Assembly (NCBI RefSeq): GCF_036785885.1
Contig: NC_092330.1
Span: 20,286,319-20,350,318, forward strand
DNA length: 64,000 bases
From: Coffea arabica
Lineage: Eukaryota; Streptophyta; Magnoliopsida; Gentianales; Rubiaceae
Reading direction: 5' to 3'
Positions 45,607 to 58,179 of this stretch are shown here, piece after piece. The notes under the pieces are model-generated. The model was not told the DNA's origin. It saw only the letters and a list, made by a program, of their open reading frames with translations, and did no database searches. Position 1 is the first letter of the stretch; the number at the start of each line of letters is the position of its first letter. The position numbers and the translations under genes were made by a program.

Positions 45607-46239
45607 GGGTGCGATCATACCAGCACTAATGCCCCGGATCCCATCAGAACTCTGAAGTTAAGCGTGCTTGGGCGACAGTAGTACTAGGATGGGTGACCCT
45701 AGGCCTGTCAACGGGTCGGGTCTAGACCCGGATCCGGATCGGATCGCTGAAATTATTGCGGGTATGGGTAGGGATTTAATTCCGTTACCCGGATCCGGAT
45801 CCGTTTTTTCAAACAAAAAAACGGGTCGGATACGGAATATAGTATTCCGACCCGTATTAGATCCGGATCCGGATATAAATGATTTAATAATTTATAAAAA
45901 ATATATATTATCAATATAATTTGATTAGGATGATGTATTTGAGTAAAATCAATTTGATTTATTTTCTTATTTGGTTTTTTCTTTGCATTAGTTAGAAATT
46001 AGTTTACAAATATATTTTTTTCTCTTTTTTGTTAGAAATTATAAATTTTGGCAAATTTGTTCGGGTAGACCCGACCCGGATCCGAGACTCGCCGGGTCCG
46101 GATCCGGAACACAGAATAAAAGACCCGTCGGGTAAACGGGTCGGATCCGGGTCCGGGTCCGGAATAAAGAATTCCGGCCCGGACCCGGCCCGTTGACACC
46201 CCTAGGTGACCCCCTGGGAAATCCTCGTGTTGCACTCCT
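45607..46239 (+). pseudogene. Split 5S gene, copy 30
   Basis: Left 45607-45699 with A27C and C47T, right 46205-46239 with C117T. Type D2. Confidence 0.94.
45700..46204 (+). mobile_element. hAT-like element copy 30
   Basis: 505 bp, D2, with AAAGAATTCC. Confidence 0.9.
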
Positions 46240-46651
46240 CCCTTTTTTGTTTCGAAATCCAAATTTCCCCTTCGTTCTTTATGCTGTAGTAATTTAGCTC
46301 CGTCGGAACGATTGCTTTATATTTTGCTTCTCATCGAAGCATGAAGGCGGATCTGAAGGCGCGAGACAAGTCAGGAACGGTACGGCTGGATCGAAGCCCG
46401 GATCGTCGGTCAAAGTTGTCGGCGCAAATGTATAAGCGCAAGCGTGAAGGATCAATTTCAGGATAATTGAGAGTTGCGCGACGAGGGAAAAAAAAATGGT
46501 GCAAATCAACAAGAAAAAAATGTAAAAGTAAATAAATAAAAGGATGAGGGGAAATTCTTGAATTGACGCTTAAAATGAATTCGGGTCCAGAAAAGCCACA
46601 CTGCTTCACAGGACGGGGCAGTTTAAAAGAATAAAGCGAAAGGAACATGGC

Positions 46652-46773
46652 GGGTGCGATCATACCAGCACTAATGCACCGGATCCCATCAGAACTCCGA
46701 AGTTAAGCGTGCTTGGGCGAGAGAGGTGTACTAGGATGGGTGACCCCCTGGGAAGTCCTCGTGTTGCACCCCT
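46652..46773 (+). rRNA. 5S rRNA: 5S rRNA gene, 122-nt variant, uninterrupted copy 28
   Basis: 122-nt form, otherwise consensus. Confidence 0.86.
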
Positions 46774-47183
46774 CCCTTTTTTGTTTCGAAATCCAAATTT
46801 CCCCTTCGTTCTTTATGCTGTAGTAATTTAGCTCCGTCGGAACGATTGCTTTATATTTTGCTTCTCATCGAAGCATGAAGGCGGATCTGAAGGCGCGAGA
46901 CAAGTCAGGAACGGTACGGCTGGATCGAAGCCCGGATCGTCGGTCAAAGTTGTCGGCGCAAATGCATAAGCGCAAGCGTGAAGGATCAATTTCAGGATAA
47001 TTGAGAGTTGTGCGACGAGGGAAAAAAAAGGTGCAAAGCAACAAGAAAAAAATATAAAAGTAAATAAATAAAAGGATGAGAGGAAATTCATGAATTGACG
47101 CTTAGAATGAATTCGGGTCCAGAAAAGCCAAACTGATTCACAGGACGTGGCAGTTTAAAAGAATAAAGCGAAAGGAACATGGC

Positions 47184-47816
47184 GGGTGCGATCATACCAG
47201 CACTAATGCACCGGATCCCATCAGAACTCCGAAGTTAAGCGTGCTTGGGCGACAGTAGTACTAGGATGGGTGACCCTAGGCCTGTCAACGGGTCGGGTCT
47301 AGAACCGGATCCGGATCGGATCGCTGAAATTTTTTCGGGTATGGGTAGGGATTTAATTCCGTTATCCGGATCCGGATCCGTTTTTTCAAACAAAAAAACG
47401 GGTCGGATACGGAATATAGTATTCCGACCCGTATTAGACCCGGATCCGGATATAAATGATTTAATAATTTATAAAAAATATATATTATCAATATAATTTG
47501 ATTAGGATGATGTATTTGAGTAAAATCAATTTGATTTATTTTCTTATTTGGTTTTTTCTTTGCATTAGTTAGAAATTAGTTTACAAATATATTTTTTTCT
47601 CTTTTTTGTTAGAAATTATAAATTTTGGCAAATTTGTTCGGGTAGACCCGACCCGGATCCGAGACACGCCGGGTCCGGATCCGGAACACCGAATAAAAGA
47701 CCCGTCGGGTAAACGGGTCGGATCCGGGTCCGGGTCCGGAATAATGAATTCCGGCCCGGACCCGGCCCGTTGACACCCCTAGGTGACCCCATGGGAAATC
47801 CTCGTGTTGCACCCCT
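47184..47816 (+). pseudogene. Split 5S gene, copy 31
   Basis: Left 47184-47276, right 47782-47816 with C95A. Type D-e; duplicate of copy 28. Confidence 0.94.
47277..47781 (+). mobile_element. hAT-like element copy 31
   Basis: 505 bp, D-e, with GAGACACGCC. Confidence 0.9.
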
Positions 47817-48226
47817 CCCTTTTTTGTTTCGAAATCCAAATTTCCCCTTCGTTCTTTATGCTGTAGTAATTTAGCTCCGTCGGAACGATTGCTTTATATT
47901 TTGCTTCTCATCGAAGCATGAAGGCGGATCTGAAGGCGCGAGACAAGTCAGGAACGGTACGGCTGGATCGAAGCCCGGATCGTCGGTCAAAGTTGTCGGC
48001 GCAAATGCATAAGCGCAAGCGTGAAGGATCAATTTCAGGATAATTGAGAGTTGTGCGACGAGGGAAAAAAAAGGTGCAAAGCAACAAGAAAAAAATATAA
48101 AAGTAAATAAATAAAAGGATGAGAGGAAATTCATGAATTGACGCTTAGAATGAATTCGGGTCCAGAAAAGCCAAACTGATTCACAGGACGTGGCAGTTTA
48201 AAAGAATAAAGCGAAAGGAACATGGC
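47817..48226 (+). other. Class B spacer directly after a split gene (duplicate of the one at 43.6 kb)
   Basis: Same structure and marks as the spacer 4196 bp upstream, so it arose by block duplication and not by a separate exchange. Confidence 0.8.
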
Positions 48227-48859
48227 GGGTGCGATCATACCAGCACTAATGCACCGGATCCCATCAGAACTCCGAAGTTAAGCGTGCTTGGGCGACAGTA
48301 GTACTAGGATAGGTGACCCTAGGCCTGTCAACGGGTCGGGTCTAGACCCGGATCCGGATCGGATCGCTGAAATTTTTTCGGGTATGGGTAGGGATTTAAT
48401 TCCGTTATCCGGATCCGGATCCGTTTTTTCAAACAAAAAAACGGGTCGGATACGGAATATAGTATTCCGACCCGTACTAGACCCGGATCCGGATATAAAT
48501 GATTTAATAATTTATAAAAAATTTATATTATCAATATAATTTGATTAGGATGATGTATTTGAGTAAAATCAATTTGATTTATTTTCTTATTTGGTTTTTT
48601 CTTTGCATTAGCTAGAAATTAGTTTACAAATATATCTCTTTCTCTTTTTTGTTAGAAATTATAAATTTTGGCAAATTTGTTCGGGTAGACCCGACCCGGA
48701 TCCGAGACTCGCCGGGTCCGGATCCGGAACACCGAATAAAAGACCCGTCGGGTAAACGGGTCGGATCCGGGTCCGGGTCCGGAATAATGAATTCCGGCCC
48801 GGACCCGGCCCGTTGACACCCCTAGGTGACCCCCTGGGAAATCCTCGTGTTGCACCCCT
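48227..48859 (+). pseudogene. Split 5S gene, copy 32
   Basis: Left 48227-48319 (G85A), right 48825-48859. Duplicate of copy 29. Confidence 0.94.
48320..48824 (+). mobile_element. hAT-like element copy 32, D/H chimera
   Basis: 505 bp, same mosaic as copy 29, 4196 bp away. Confidence 0.9.
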
Positions 48860-49271
48860 TCCTTTTTTGTTTCGAAATCCAAATTTCCCCTTCGTTCTTT
48901 ATGCTGTAGTAATTTAGCTCATTCGGAACGATTGCTTTATATTTTGCTTCTCATCGAAGCATGAAGGCGGATCTGAAGGCGCGAGACAAGTCAGGAACGG
49001 TACGGCTGGATCGAAGGCCGGATCGTTGGTCAAAGTTGTCGGCGCAAATGTATAAGCGCAAGCGTGAAGGATCAATTTCAGGATAATTGAGAGTTGCGCG
49101 ACGAGGGAAAAAAAAATGGTGCAAATCAACAAGAAAAAAATGTAAAAGTAAATAAATAAAAGGATGAGGGGAAATTCTTGAATTGACGCTTAAAATGAAT
49201 TCGGGTCCAGAAAAGCCACACTGCTTCACAGGACGGGGCAGTTTAAAAGAATAAAACGAAAGGAACATGGC

Positions 49272-49391
49272 GGGTGCGATCATACCAGCACTAATGCACC
49301 GGATCCCATCAGAACTCCGAAGTTAAGCGTGCTTGGGCGAGAGTAGTACTAGGATGGGTGACCCCCTGGGAAGTCCTCGTGTTGCACCCCT
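49272..49391 (+). rRNA. 5S rRNA: 5S rRNA gene, uninterrupted copy 29
   Basis: 120 nt, consensus; duplicate of copy 27 at a 4196-bp offset, with the same -16 change. Confidence 0.96.
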
Positions 49392-49802
49392 CCCTTTTTT
49401 GTTTCGAAATCCAAATTTCCCCTTCGTTCTTTATGCTGTAGTAATTTAGCTCCGTCGGAACGATTGCTTTATATTTTGCTTCTTATCGAAGCATGAAGGC
49501 GGATCTGAAGGCGCGAGACAAGTCAGGAACGGTACGGCTGGATCGAAGCCCGGATCGTCGGTCAAAGTTGTCGGCGCAAATGTATAAGCGCAAGCGTGAA
49601 GGATCAATTTCGGGATAACTGAGAGTTGTGCGACGAGGGAAAAAAAAAGGTGCAAATCAACAAGAAAAAAATATAAAAGTAAATAAATAAAAGGATGAGA
49701 GGAAATTCATGAATTGACGCTTAGAATGAATTCGGGTCCAGAAAAGCCAAACTGCTTCACAGGGCGTGGCAGTTTAAAAGAATAAAACGAAAGGAACATG
49801 GC

Positions 49803-50435
49803 GGGTGCGATCATACCAGCACTAATGCCCCGGATCCCATCAGAACTCTGAAGTTAAGCGTGCTTGGGCGACAGTAGTACTAGGATGGGTGACCCTAGGC
49901 CTGTCAACGGGTCGGGTCTAGACCCGGATCCGGATCGGATCGCTGAAATTATTGCGGGTATGGGTAGGGATTTAATTCCGTTACCCGGATCCGGATCCGT
50001 TTTTTCAAACAAAAAAACGGGTCGGATACGGAATATAGTATTCCGACCCGTATTAGATCCGGATCCGGATATAAATGATTTAATAATTTATAAAAAATAT
50101 ATATTATCAATATAATTTGATTAGGATGATGTATTTGAGTAAAATCAATTTGATTTATTTTCTTATTTGGTTTTTTCTTTGCATTAGTTAGAAATTAGTT
50201 TACAAATATATTTTTTTCTCTTTTTTGTTAGAAATTATAAATTTTGGCAAATTTGTTCGGGTAGACCCGACCCGGATCCGAGACTCGCCGGGTCCGGATC
50301 CGGAACACAGAATAAAAGACCCGTCGGGTAAACGGGTCGGATCCGGGTCCGGGTCCGGAATAAAGAATTCCGGCCCGGACCCGGCCCGTTGACACCCCTA
50401 GGTGACCCCCTGGGAAATCCTCGTGTTGCACTCCT
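49803..50435 (+). pseudogene. Split 5S gene, copy 33
   Basis: Left 49803-49895 with A27C and C47T, right 50401-50435. Type D2; duplicate of copy 30. Confidence 0.94.
49896..50400 (+). mobile_element. hAT-like element copy 33
   Basis: 505 bp, D2, with AAAGAATTCC. Confidence 0.9.
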
Positions 50436-50847
50436 CCCTTTTTTGTTTCGAAATCCAAATTTCCCCTTCGTTCTTTATGCTGTAGTAATTTAGCTCCGTC
50501 GGAACGATTGCTTTATATTTTGCTTCTCATCGAAGCATGAAGGCGGATCTGAAGGCGCGAGACAAGTCAGGAACGGTACGGCTGGATCGAAGCCCGGATC
50601 GTCGGTCAAAGTTGTCGGCGCAAATGTATAAGCGCAAGCGTGAAGGATCAATTTCAGGATAATTGAGAGTTGCGCGACGAGGGAAAAAAAAATGGTGCAA
50701 ATCAACAAGAAAAAAATGTAAAAGTAAATAAATAAAAGGATGAGGGGAAATTCTTGAATTGACGCTTAAAATGAATTCGGGTCCAGAAAAGCCACACTGC
50801 TTCACAGGACGGGGCAGTTTAAAAGAATAAAGCGAAAGGAACATGGC

Positions 50848-50969
50848 GGGTGCGATCATACCAGCACTAATGCACCGGATCCCATCAGAACTCCGAAGTT
50901 AAGCGTGCTTGGGCGAGAGAGGTGTACTAGGATGGGTGACCCCCTGGGAAGTCCTCGTGTTGCACCCCT
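50848..50969 (+). rRNA. 5S rRNA: 5S rRNA gene, 122-nt variant, uninterrupted copy 30
   Basis: 122-nt form; duplicate of copy 28. Confidence 0.86.
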
Positions 50970-51379
50970 CCCTTTTTTGTTTCGAAATCCAAATTTCCCC
51001 TTCGTTCTTTATGCTGTAGTAATTTAGCTCCGTCGGAACGATTGCTTTATATTTTGCTTCTCATCGAAGCATGAAGGCGGATCTGAAGGCGCGAGACAAG
51101 TCAGGAACGGTACGGCTGGATCGAAGCCCGGATCGTCGGTCAAAGTTGTCGGCGCAAATGCATAAGCGCAAGCGTGAAGGATCAATTTCAGGATAATTGA
51201 GAGTTGTGCGACGAGGGAAAAAAAAGGTGCAAAGCAACAAGAAAAAAATATAAAAGTAAATAAATAAAAGGATGAGAGGAAATTCATGAATTGACGCTTA
51301 GAATGAATTCGGGTCCAGAAAAGCCAAACTGATTCACAGGACGTGGCAGTTTAAAAGAATAAAGCGAAAGGAACATGGC

Positions 51380-52012
51380 GGGTGCGATCATACCAGCACT
51401 AATGCACCGGATCCCATCAGAACTCCGAAGTTAAGCGTGCTTGGGCGACAGTAGTACTAGGATAGGTGACCCTAGGCCTGTCAACGGGTCGGGTCTAGAC
51501 CCGGATCCGGATCGGATCGCTGAAATTTTTTCGGGTATGGGTAGGGATTTAATTCCGTTATCCGGATCCGGATCCGTTTTTTCAAACAAAAAAACGGGTC
51601 GGATACGGAATATAGTATTCCGACCCGTATTAGACCCGGATCCGGATATAAATGATTTAATAATTTATAAAAAATATATATTATCAATATAATTTGATTA
51701 GGATGATGTATTTGAGTAAAATCAATTTGATTTATTTTCTTATTTGGTTTTTTCTTTGCATTAGTTAGAAATTAGTTTACAAATATATTTTTTTCTCTTT
51801 TTTGTTAGAAATTATAAATTTTGGCAAATTTGTTCGGGTAGACCCGACCCGGATCCGAGACTCGCCGGGTCCGGATCCGGAACACAGAATAAAAGACCCG
51901 TCGGGTAAACAGGTCGGATCCGGGTCCGGGTCCGGAATAATGAATTCCGGCCCGGACCCGGCCCGTTGACACCCCTAGGTGACCCCCTGGGAAATCCTCG
52001 TGTTGCACCCCT
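51380..52012 (+). pseudogene. Split 5S gene, copy 34
   Basis: Left 51380-51472, right 51978-52012. Type D-i. Confidence 0.94.
51473..51977 (+). mobile_element. hAT-like element copy 34
   Basis: 505 bp, D-i, with AAACAGGTCGG. Confidence 0.9.
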
Positions 52013-52423
52013 CCCTTTTTTGTTTCGAAATCCAAATTTCCCCTTCGTTCTTTATGCTGTAGTAATTTAGCTCCGTCGGAACGATTGCTTTATATTTTGC
52101 TTCTCATCGAAGCATGAAGGCGGATCTGAAGGCGCGAGACAAGTCAGGAACGGTACGGCTGGATCGAAGCCCGGATCGTCGGTCAAAGTTGTCGGCGCAA
52201 ATGTATAAGTGCAAGCGTGAAGGATCAATTTCAGGATAATTGAGAGTTGCGCGACGAGGGAAAAAAAATGGTGCAAATCAACAAGAAAAAAATGTAAAAG
52301 TAAATAAATAAAAGGATGAGGGGAAATTCTTGAATTGACGCTTAAAATGAATTCGGGTCCAGAAAAGCCACACTGCTTCACAGGACGGGGCAGTTTAAAA
52401 GAATAAAGCGAAAGGAACATGGC

Positions 52424-52545
52424 GGGTGCGATCATACCAGCACTAATGCACCGGATCCCATCAGAACTCCGAAGTTAAGCGTGCTTGGGCGAGAGAGGTG
52501 TACTAGGATGGGTGACCCCCTGGGAAGTCCTCGTGTTGCACCCCT
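52424..52545 (+). rRNA. 5S rRNA: 5S rRNA gene, 122-nt variant, uninterrupted copy 31
   Basis: 122-nt form; followed by the CGAAACCCGG spacer. Confidence 0.86.
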
Positions 52546-52955
52546 CCCTTTTTTGTTTCGAAATCCAAATTTCCCCATCGTTCTTTATGCTGTAGTAATT
52601 TAGCTCCGTCGGAACGATTGCTTTATATTTTGCTTCTTATCGAAGCATGAAGGCGGATCTGAAGGCGCGAGACAAGTCAGGAACGGTACGGCTGGATCGA
52701 AACCCGGATCGTCGGTCAAAGTTGTCGGCGCAAATGTATAAGCGCAAGCGTGAAGGATCAATTTCAGGATAATTGAGAGTTGTGCGACGAGGGAAAAAAA
52801 AGGTGCAAAGCAACAAGAAAAAAATATAAAAGTAAATAAATAAAAGGATGAGAGGAAATTCATGAATTGACGCTTAGAATGAATTCGGGTCCAGAAAAGC
52901 CAAACTACTTCACAGGACGTGGCAGTTTAAAAGAATAAAGCGAAAGGAACATGGC

Positions 52956-53588
52956 GGGTGCGATCATACCAGCACTAATGCACCGGATCCCATCAGAACT
53001 CCGAAGTTAAGCGTGCTTGGGCGACAGTAGTACTAGGATGGGTGACCCTAGGCCTGTCAACGGGTCGGGTCTAGAACCGGATCCGGATCGGATCGCTGAA
53101 ATTTTTTCGGGTATGGGTAGGGATTTAATTCCGTTATCCGGATCCGGATCCGTTTTTTCAAACAAAAAAACGGGTCGGATACGGAATATAGTATTCCGAC
53201 CCGTATTAGACCCGGATCCGGATATAAATGATTTAATAATTTATAAAAAATATATATTATCAATATAATTTGATTAGGATGATGTATTTGAGTAAAATCA
53301 ATTTGATTTATTTTCTTATTTGGTTTTTTCTTTGCATTAGTTAGAAATTAGTTTACAAATATATTTTTTTCTCTTTTTTGTTAGAAATTATAAATTTTGG
53401 CAAATTTGTTCGGGTAGACCCGACCCGGATCCGAGACACGCCGGGTCCGGATCCGGAACACCGAATAAAAGACCCGTCGGGTAAACGGGTCGGATCCGGG
53501 TCCGGGTCCGGAATAATGAATTCCGGCCCGGACCCGGCCCGTTGACACCCCTAGGTGACCCCATGGGAAATCCTCGTGTTGCACCCCT
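52956..53588 (+). pseudogene. Split 5S gene, copy 35
   Basis: Left 52956-53048, right 53554-53588 with C95A. Type D-e. Confidence 0.94.
53049..53553 (+). mobile_element. hAT-like element copy 35
   Basis: 505 bp, D-e, with GAGACACGCC. Confidence 0.9.
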
Positions 53589-54000
53589 CCCTTTTTTGTT
53601 TCGAAATCCAAATTTCCCCTTCGTTCTTTATGCTGTAGTAATTTAGCTCCGTCGGAACGATTGCTTTATATTTTGCTTCTCATCGAAGCATGAAGGCGGA
53701 TCTGAAGGCGCGAGACAAGTCAGGAACGGTACGGCTGGATCGAAGCCCGGATCGTCGGTCAAAGTTGTCGGCGCAAATGTATAAGTGCAAGCGTGAAGGA
53801 TCAATTTCAGGAAAATTGAGAGTTGCGCGACGAGGGAAAAAAAAATGGTGCAAATCAACAAGAAAAAAATGTAAAAGTAAATAAATAAAAGGATGAGGGG
53901 AAATTCTTGAATTGACGCTTAAAATGAATTCGGGTCCAGAAAAGCCACACTGCTTCACAGGACGGGGCAGTTTAAAAGAATAAAGCGAAAGGAACATGGT

Positions 54001-54120
54001 GGGTGCGATCATACCAGCACTAATGCACCGGATCCCATCAGAACTCCGAAGTTAAGCGTGCTTGGGCGAGAGTAGTACTAGGATGGGTGACCCCCTGGGA
54101 AGTCCTCGTGTTGCACCCCT
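54001..54120 (+). rRNA. 5S rRNA: 5S rRNA gene, uninterrupted copy 32
   Basis: 120 nt, consensus body, but position -1 is T in place of C, a base that matters for plant 5S initiation. Confidence 0.95.
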
Positions 54121-54529
54121 CCCTTTTTTGTTTCGAAATCGAAATTTCCCCTTCGTTCTTTATGCTGTAGTAATTTAGCTCCGTCGGAACGATTGCTTTA
54201 TATTTTGCTTCTTATCGAAGCATGAAGGCGGATCTGAAGGCGCGAGACAAGTCAGGAACGGTACGGCTGGATCGAAGCCCGGATCGTCGGTCAAAGTTGT
54301 CGGCGCAAATGTATAAGCGCAAGCGTGAAGGATCAATTTCAGGATAATTGAGAGTTGTGCGACGAGGGAAAAAAAGGTGCAAAGCAACAAGAAAAAAATA
54401 AAAAAGTAAATAAATAAAAGGATGAGAGGAAATTCATGAATTGACGCTTAGAATGAATTCGGGTCCAGAAAAGCCAAAGTGCTTCACAGGACGTGGCAGT
54501 TTAAAAGAATAAAGCGAAAGGAACATGGC

Positions 54530-55162
54530 GGGTGCGATCATACCAGCACTAATGCACCGGATCCCATCAGAACTTCGAAGTTAAGCGTGCTTGGGCGACA
54601 GTAGTACTAGGATGGGTGACCCTAGGCCGGTCAACGGGTCGGGTCTACACCCGGATCCGGATCGGATCCCTGAAATTTTTGCGGGTATGGGTAGGGATTT
54701 AATTCCGTTATCCGGATCCGGATCCGTTTTTTCAAACAAAAAAACGGGTCGGATACGGAATATAGTATTCCGACCCGTACTAGACCCGGATCCGGATATA
54801 AATGATTTAATAATTTATAAAAAATTTATATTATCAATATAATTTGATTAGGATGATGTATTTGAGTAAAATCAATTTGATTTATTTTCTTATTTGGTTT
54901 TTTCTTTGCATTAGCTAGAAATTAGTTTACAAATATATCTCTTTCTCTTTTTTGTTAGAAATTATAAATTTTGGCAAATTTGTTCGGGTAGACCCGACCC
55001 GGATCCGAGACTCGCCGGGTCCGGATCCGGAACACCGAATAAAAGACCCGTCGGGTAAACGGGTCGGATCCGGGTCCGGGTCCGGAATAATGAATTCCGG
55101 CCCGGACCCGGCCCGTTGACACCCCTAGGTGACCCCCTGGGAAATCCTCGTGTTGCACCCCT
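54530..55162 (+). pseudogene. Split 5S gene, copy 36
   Basis: Left 54530-54622, right 55128-55162. Type H, like copy 23. Confidence 0.94.
54623..55127 (+). mobile_element. hAT-like element copy 36
   Basis: 505 bp, type H with AAAAATTTATATT, like copy 23. Confidence 0.9.
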
Positions 55163-55574
55163 TCCTTTTTTGTTTCGAAATCCAAATTTCCCCTTCGTTC
55201 TTTATGCTGTAGTAATTTAGCTCATTCGGAACGATTGCTTTATATTTTGCTTCTCATCGAAGCATGAAGGCGGATCTGAAGGCGCGAGACAAGTCAGGAA
55301 CGGTACGGCTGGATCGAAGGCCGGATCGTCGGTCAAAGTTGTCGGCGCAAATGTATAAGCGCAAGCGTGAAGGATCAATTTCAGGATAATTGAGAGTTGC
55401 GCGACGAGGGAAAAAAAAATGGTGCAAATCAACAAGAAAAAAATGTAAAAGTAAATAAATAAAAGGATGAGGGGAAATTCTTGAATTGACGCTTAAAATG
55501 AATTCGGGTCCAGAAAAGCCACACTGCTTCACAGGACGGGGCAGTTTAAAAGAATAAAACGAAAGGAACATGGC

Positions 55575-55694
55575 GGGTGCGATCATACCAGCACTAATGC
55601 ACCGGATCCCATCAGAACTCCGAAGTTAAGCGTGCTTGGGCGAGAGTAGTACTAGGATGGGTGACCCCCTGGGAAGTCCTCGTGTTGCACCCCT
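55575..55694 (+). rRNA. 5S rRNA: 5S rRNA gene, uninterrupted copy 33
   Basis: 120 nt, consensus, with the -16 G-to-A change upstream. Confidence 0.96.
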
Positions 55695-56105
55695 CCCTTT
55701 TTTGTTTCGAAATCCAAATTTCCCCTTCGTTCTTTATGCTGTAGTAATTTAGCTCCGTCGGAACGATTGCTTTATATTTTGCTTCTTATCGAAGCATGAA
55801 GGCGGATCTGAAGGCGCGAGACAAGTCAGGAACGGTACGGCTGGATCGAAGCCCGGATCGTCGGTCAAAGTTGTCGGCGCAAATGTATAAGCGCAAGCGT
55901 GAAGGATCAATTTCGGGATAACTGAGAGTTGTGCGACGAGGGAAAAAAAAAGGTGCAAATCAACAAGAAAAAAATATAAAAGTAAATAAATAAAAGGATG
56001 AGAGGAAATTCATGAATTGACGCTTAGAATGAATTCGGGTCCAGAAAAGCCAAACTGCTTCACAGGGCGTGGCAGTTTAAAAGAATAAAACGAAAGGAAC
56101 ATGGC

Positions 56106-56731
56106 GGGTGCGATCATACCAGCACTAATGCCCCGGATCCCATCAGAACTCTGAAGTTAAGCGTGCTTGGGCGACAGTAGTACTAGGATGGGTGACCCTA
56201 GGCCTGTCAACGGGTCGGGTCTAGACCCGGATCCGGATCGGATCGCTGAAATTATTGCGGGTATGGGTAGGGATTTAATTCCGTTACCCGGATCCGGATC
56301 CGTTTTTTCAAACAAAAAAACGGGTCGGATACGGAATATAGTATTCCGACCCGTATTAGATCCGGATCCGGATATAAATGATTTAATAATTTAAAAAATA
56401 TATATATTATCAATATAATTTGATTAGGATGATGTATTTGAGTAAAATCAATTTGATTTATTTTCTTATTTGGTTTTTTCTTTGCATTAGTTAGAAATTA
56501 GTTTACAAATATATCTTTTTCTCTTTTTTGTCAGAAATTATAAATTTTGGCAAATTTGTTCGGGTAGACCCGACCCGGATCCGAGACTCGCCGGGTCCGG
56601 ATCCGGAACACAGAATAAAAGGCCCGTCGGGTAAACGGGTCGGATCCGGGTCCGGAATAATGAATTCCGGCCCGGACCCGGCCCGCTGACACCCTAGGTG
56701 ACCCCCTGGGAACTCCTCGTGTTGCACCCCT
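56106..56731 (+). pseudogene. Split 5S gene, copy 37
   Basis: Left 56106-56198 with A27C and C47T, right 56697-56731. Type D2; nt 102 is C (GGGAACTCC), not the A of other split genes. Confidence 0.94.
56199..56696 (+). mobile_element. hAT-like element copy 37
   Basis: 498 bp, D2. One GGGTCC repeat and one C of the right end are lost (CGCTGACACCCTA). Confidence 0.9.
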
Positions 56732-57142
56732 CCCTTTTTTGTTTCGAAATCCAAATTTCCCCTTCGTTCTTTATGCTGTAGTAACTTAGCTCCGTCGGAA
56801 CGATTGCTTTATATTTTGCTTCTCATCGAAGCATGAAGGCGGATCTGAAGGCGCGAGACAAGTCAGGAACGGTACGGCTGGATCGAAGCCCGGATCGTCG
56901 GTCAAAGTTGTCGGCGCAAATGTATAAGCGCAAGCGTGAAGGATCAATTTCAGGATAATTGAGAGTTGTGCGACGAGGGAAAAAAAAAGGTGCAAATCAA
57001 CAAGAAAAAAATATAAAAGTAAATAAATAAAAGGATGAGAGGAAATTCATGAATTGACGCTTAGAATGAATTCGGGTCCTGAAAAGCCAAACTGCTTCAC
57101 AGGACGTGGCAGTTTAAAAGAATAAAGCGAAAGGAATATGGC
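56732..57142 (+). other. Class B spacer between two split genes
   Basis: Class B with subtype marks GTAACTTAGC, AAGGTGCAAATCAAC and GGGTCCTGAAAAG. No uninterrupted gene lies between the split genes that flank it. Confidence 0.8.
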
Positions 57143-57768
57143 GGGTGCGATCATACCAGCACTAATGCACCGGATCCCATCAGAACTCCGAAGTTAAGCG
57201 TGCTTGGGCGACAGTAGTACTAGGATGGGTGACCCTAGGCCTGTCAACGGGTCGGGTCTAGACCCGGATCCGGATCGGATCGCTGAAATTATTGCGGGTA
57301 TGGGTAGGGATTTAATTCCGTTACCCGGATCCGGATCCGTTTTTTCAAACAAAAAAACGGGTCGGATACGGAATATAGTATTCCGACCCGTATTAGATCC
57401 GGATCCGGATATAAATGATTTAATAATTTAAAAAATATATATATTATCAATATAATTTGATTAGGATGATGTATTTGAGTAAAATCAATTTGATTTATTT
57501 TCTTATTTGGTTTTTTCTTTGCATTAGTTAGAAATTAGTTTACAAATATATCTTTTTCTCTTTTTTGTCAGAAATTATAAATTTTGGCAAATTTGTTCGG
57601 GTAGACCCGACCCGGATCCGAGACTCGCCGGGTCCGGATCCGGAACACAGAATAAAAGGCCCGTCGGGTAAACGGGTCGGATCCGGGTCCGGAATAATGA
57701 ATTCCGGCCCGGACCCGGCCCGCTGACACCCTAGGTGACCCCCTGGGAACTCCTCGTGTTGCACCCCT
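57143..57768 (+). pseudogene. Split 5S gene, copy 38
   Basis: Left 57143-57235 without A27C or C47T, right 57734-57768 with C102. Type D2. Confidence 0.94.
57236..57733 (+). mobile_element. hAT-like element copy 38
   Basis: 498 bp, D2, same marks as copy 37. Confidence 0.9.
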
Positions 57769-58179
57769 CCCTTTTTTGTTTCGAAATCCAAATTTCCCCT
57801 TCGTTCTTTATGCTGTAGTAACTTAGCTCCGTCGGAACGATTGCTTTATATTTTGCTTCTCATCGAAGCATGAAGGCGGATCTGAAGGCGCGAGACAAGT
57901 CAGGAACGGTACGGCTGGATCGAAGCCCGGATCGTCGGTCAAAGTTGTCGGCGCAAATGTATAAGCGCAAGCGTGAAGGATCAATTTCAGGATAATTGAG
58001 AGTTGTGCGACGAGGGAAAAAAAAAGGTGCAAATCAACAAGAAAAAAATATAAAAGTAAATAAATAAAAGGATGAGAGGAAATTCATGAATTGACGCTTA
58101 GAATGAATTCGGGTCCTGAAAAGCCAAACTGCTTCACAGGACGTGGCAGTTTAAAAGAATAAAGCGAAAGGAATATGGC
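57769..58179 (+). other. Class B spacer between two split genes (tandem duplicate)
   Basis: Carries the same private marks as the spacer 1037 bp upstream (GTAACTTAGC, GGGTCCTGAAAAG, GGAATATGGC before the gene). Confidence 0.8.

Larger units (their letters stand above)
43413..47183 (+). repeat. Block duplicated 4196 bp downstream (to about 47609-51379)
   Basis: Three consecutive unusual units (D-e with C95A, D/H chimera, D2) and a missing uninterrupted gene recur in the same order with identical spacing. Edges approximate. Confidence 0.8.
56199..57235 (+). repeat. 1037-bp unit duplicated in tandem (57236-58272)
   Basis: Element copy 37 with its spacer and the next left half gene is followed by a unit of the same length and marks (GTAACTTAGC, GGGTCCTGAAAAG, GGAATATGGC, C102). 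Confidence 0.85.

Noticed and set aside
53690-53884. Lysine/arginine-rich frame of 64 codons on the + strand
   Set aside because: It exists only because one spacer copy reads GGAAAATTG in place of GGATAATTG, which removes a stop. Other copies have the stop.
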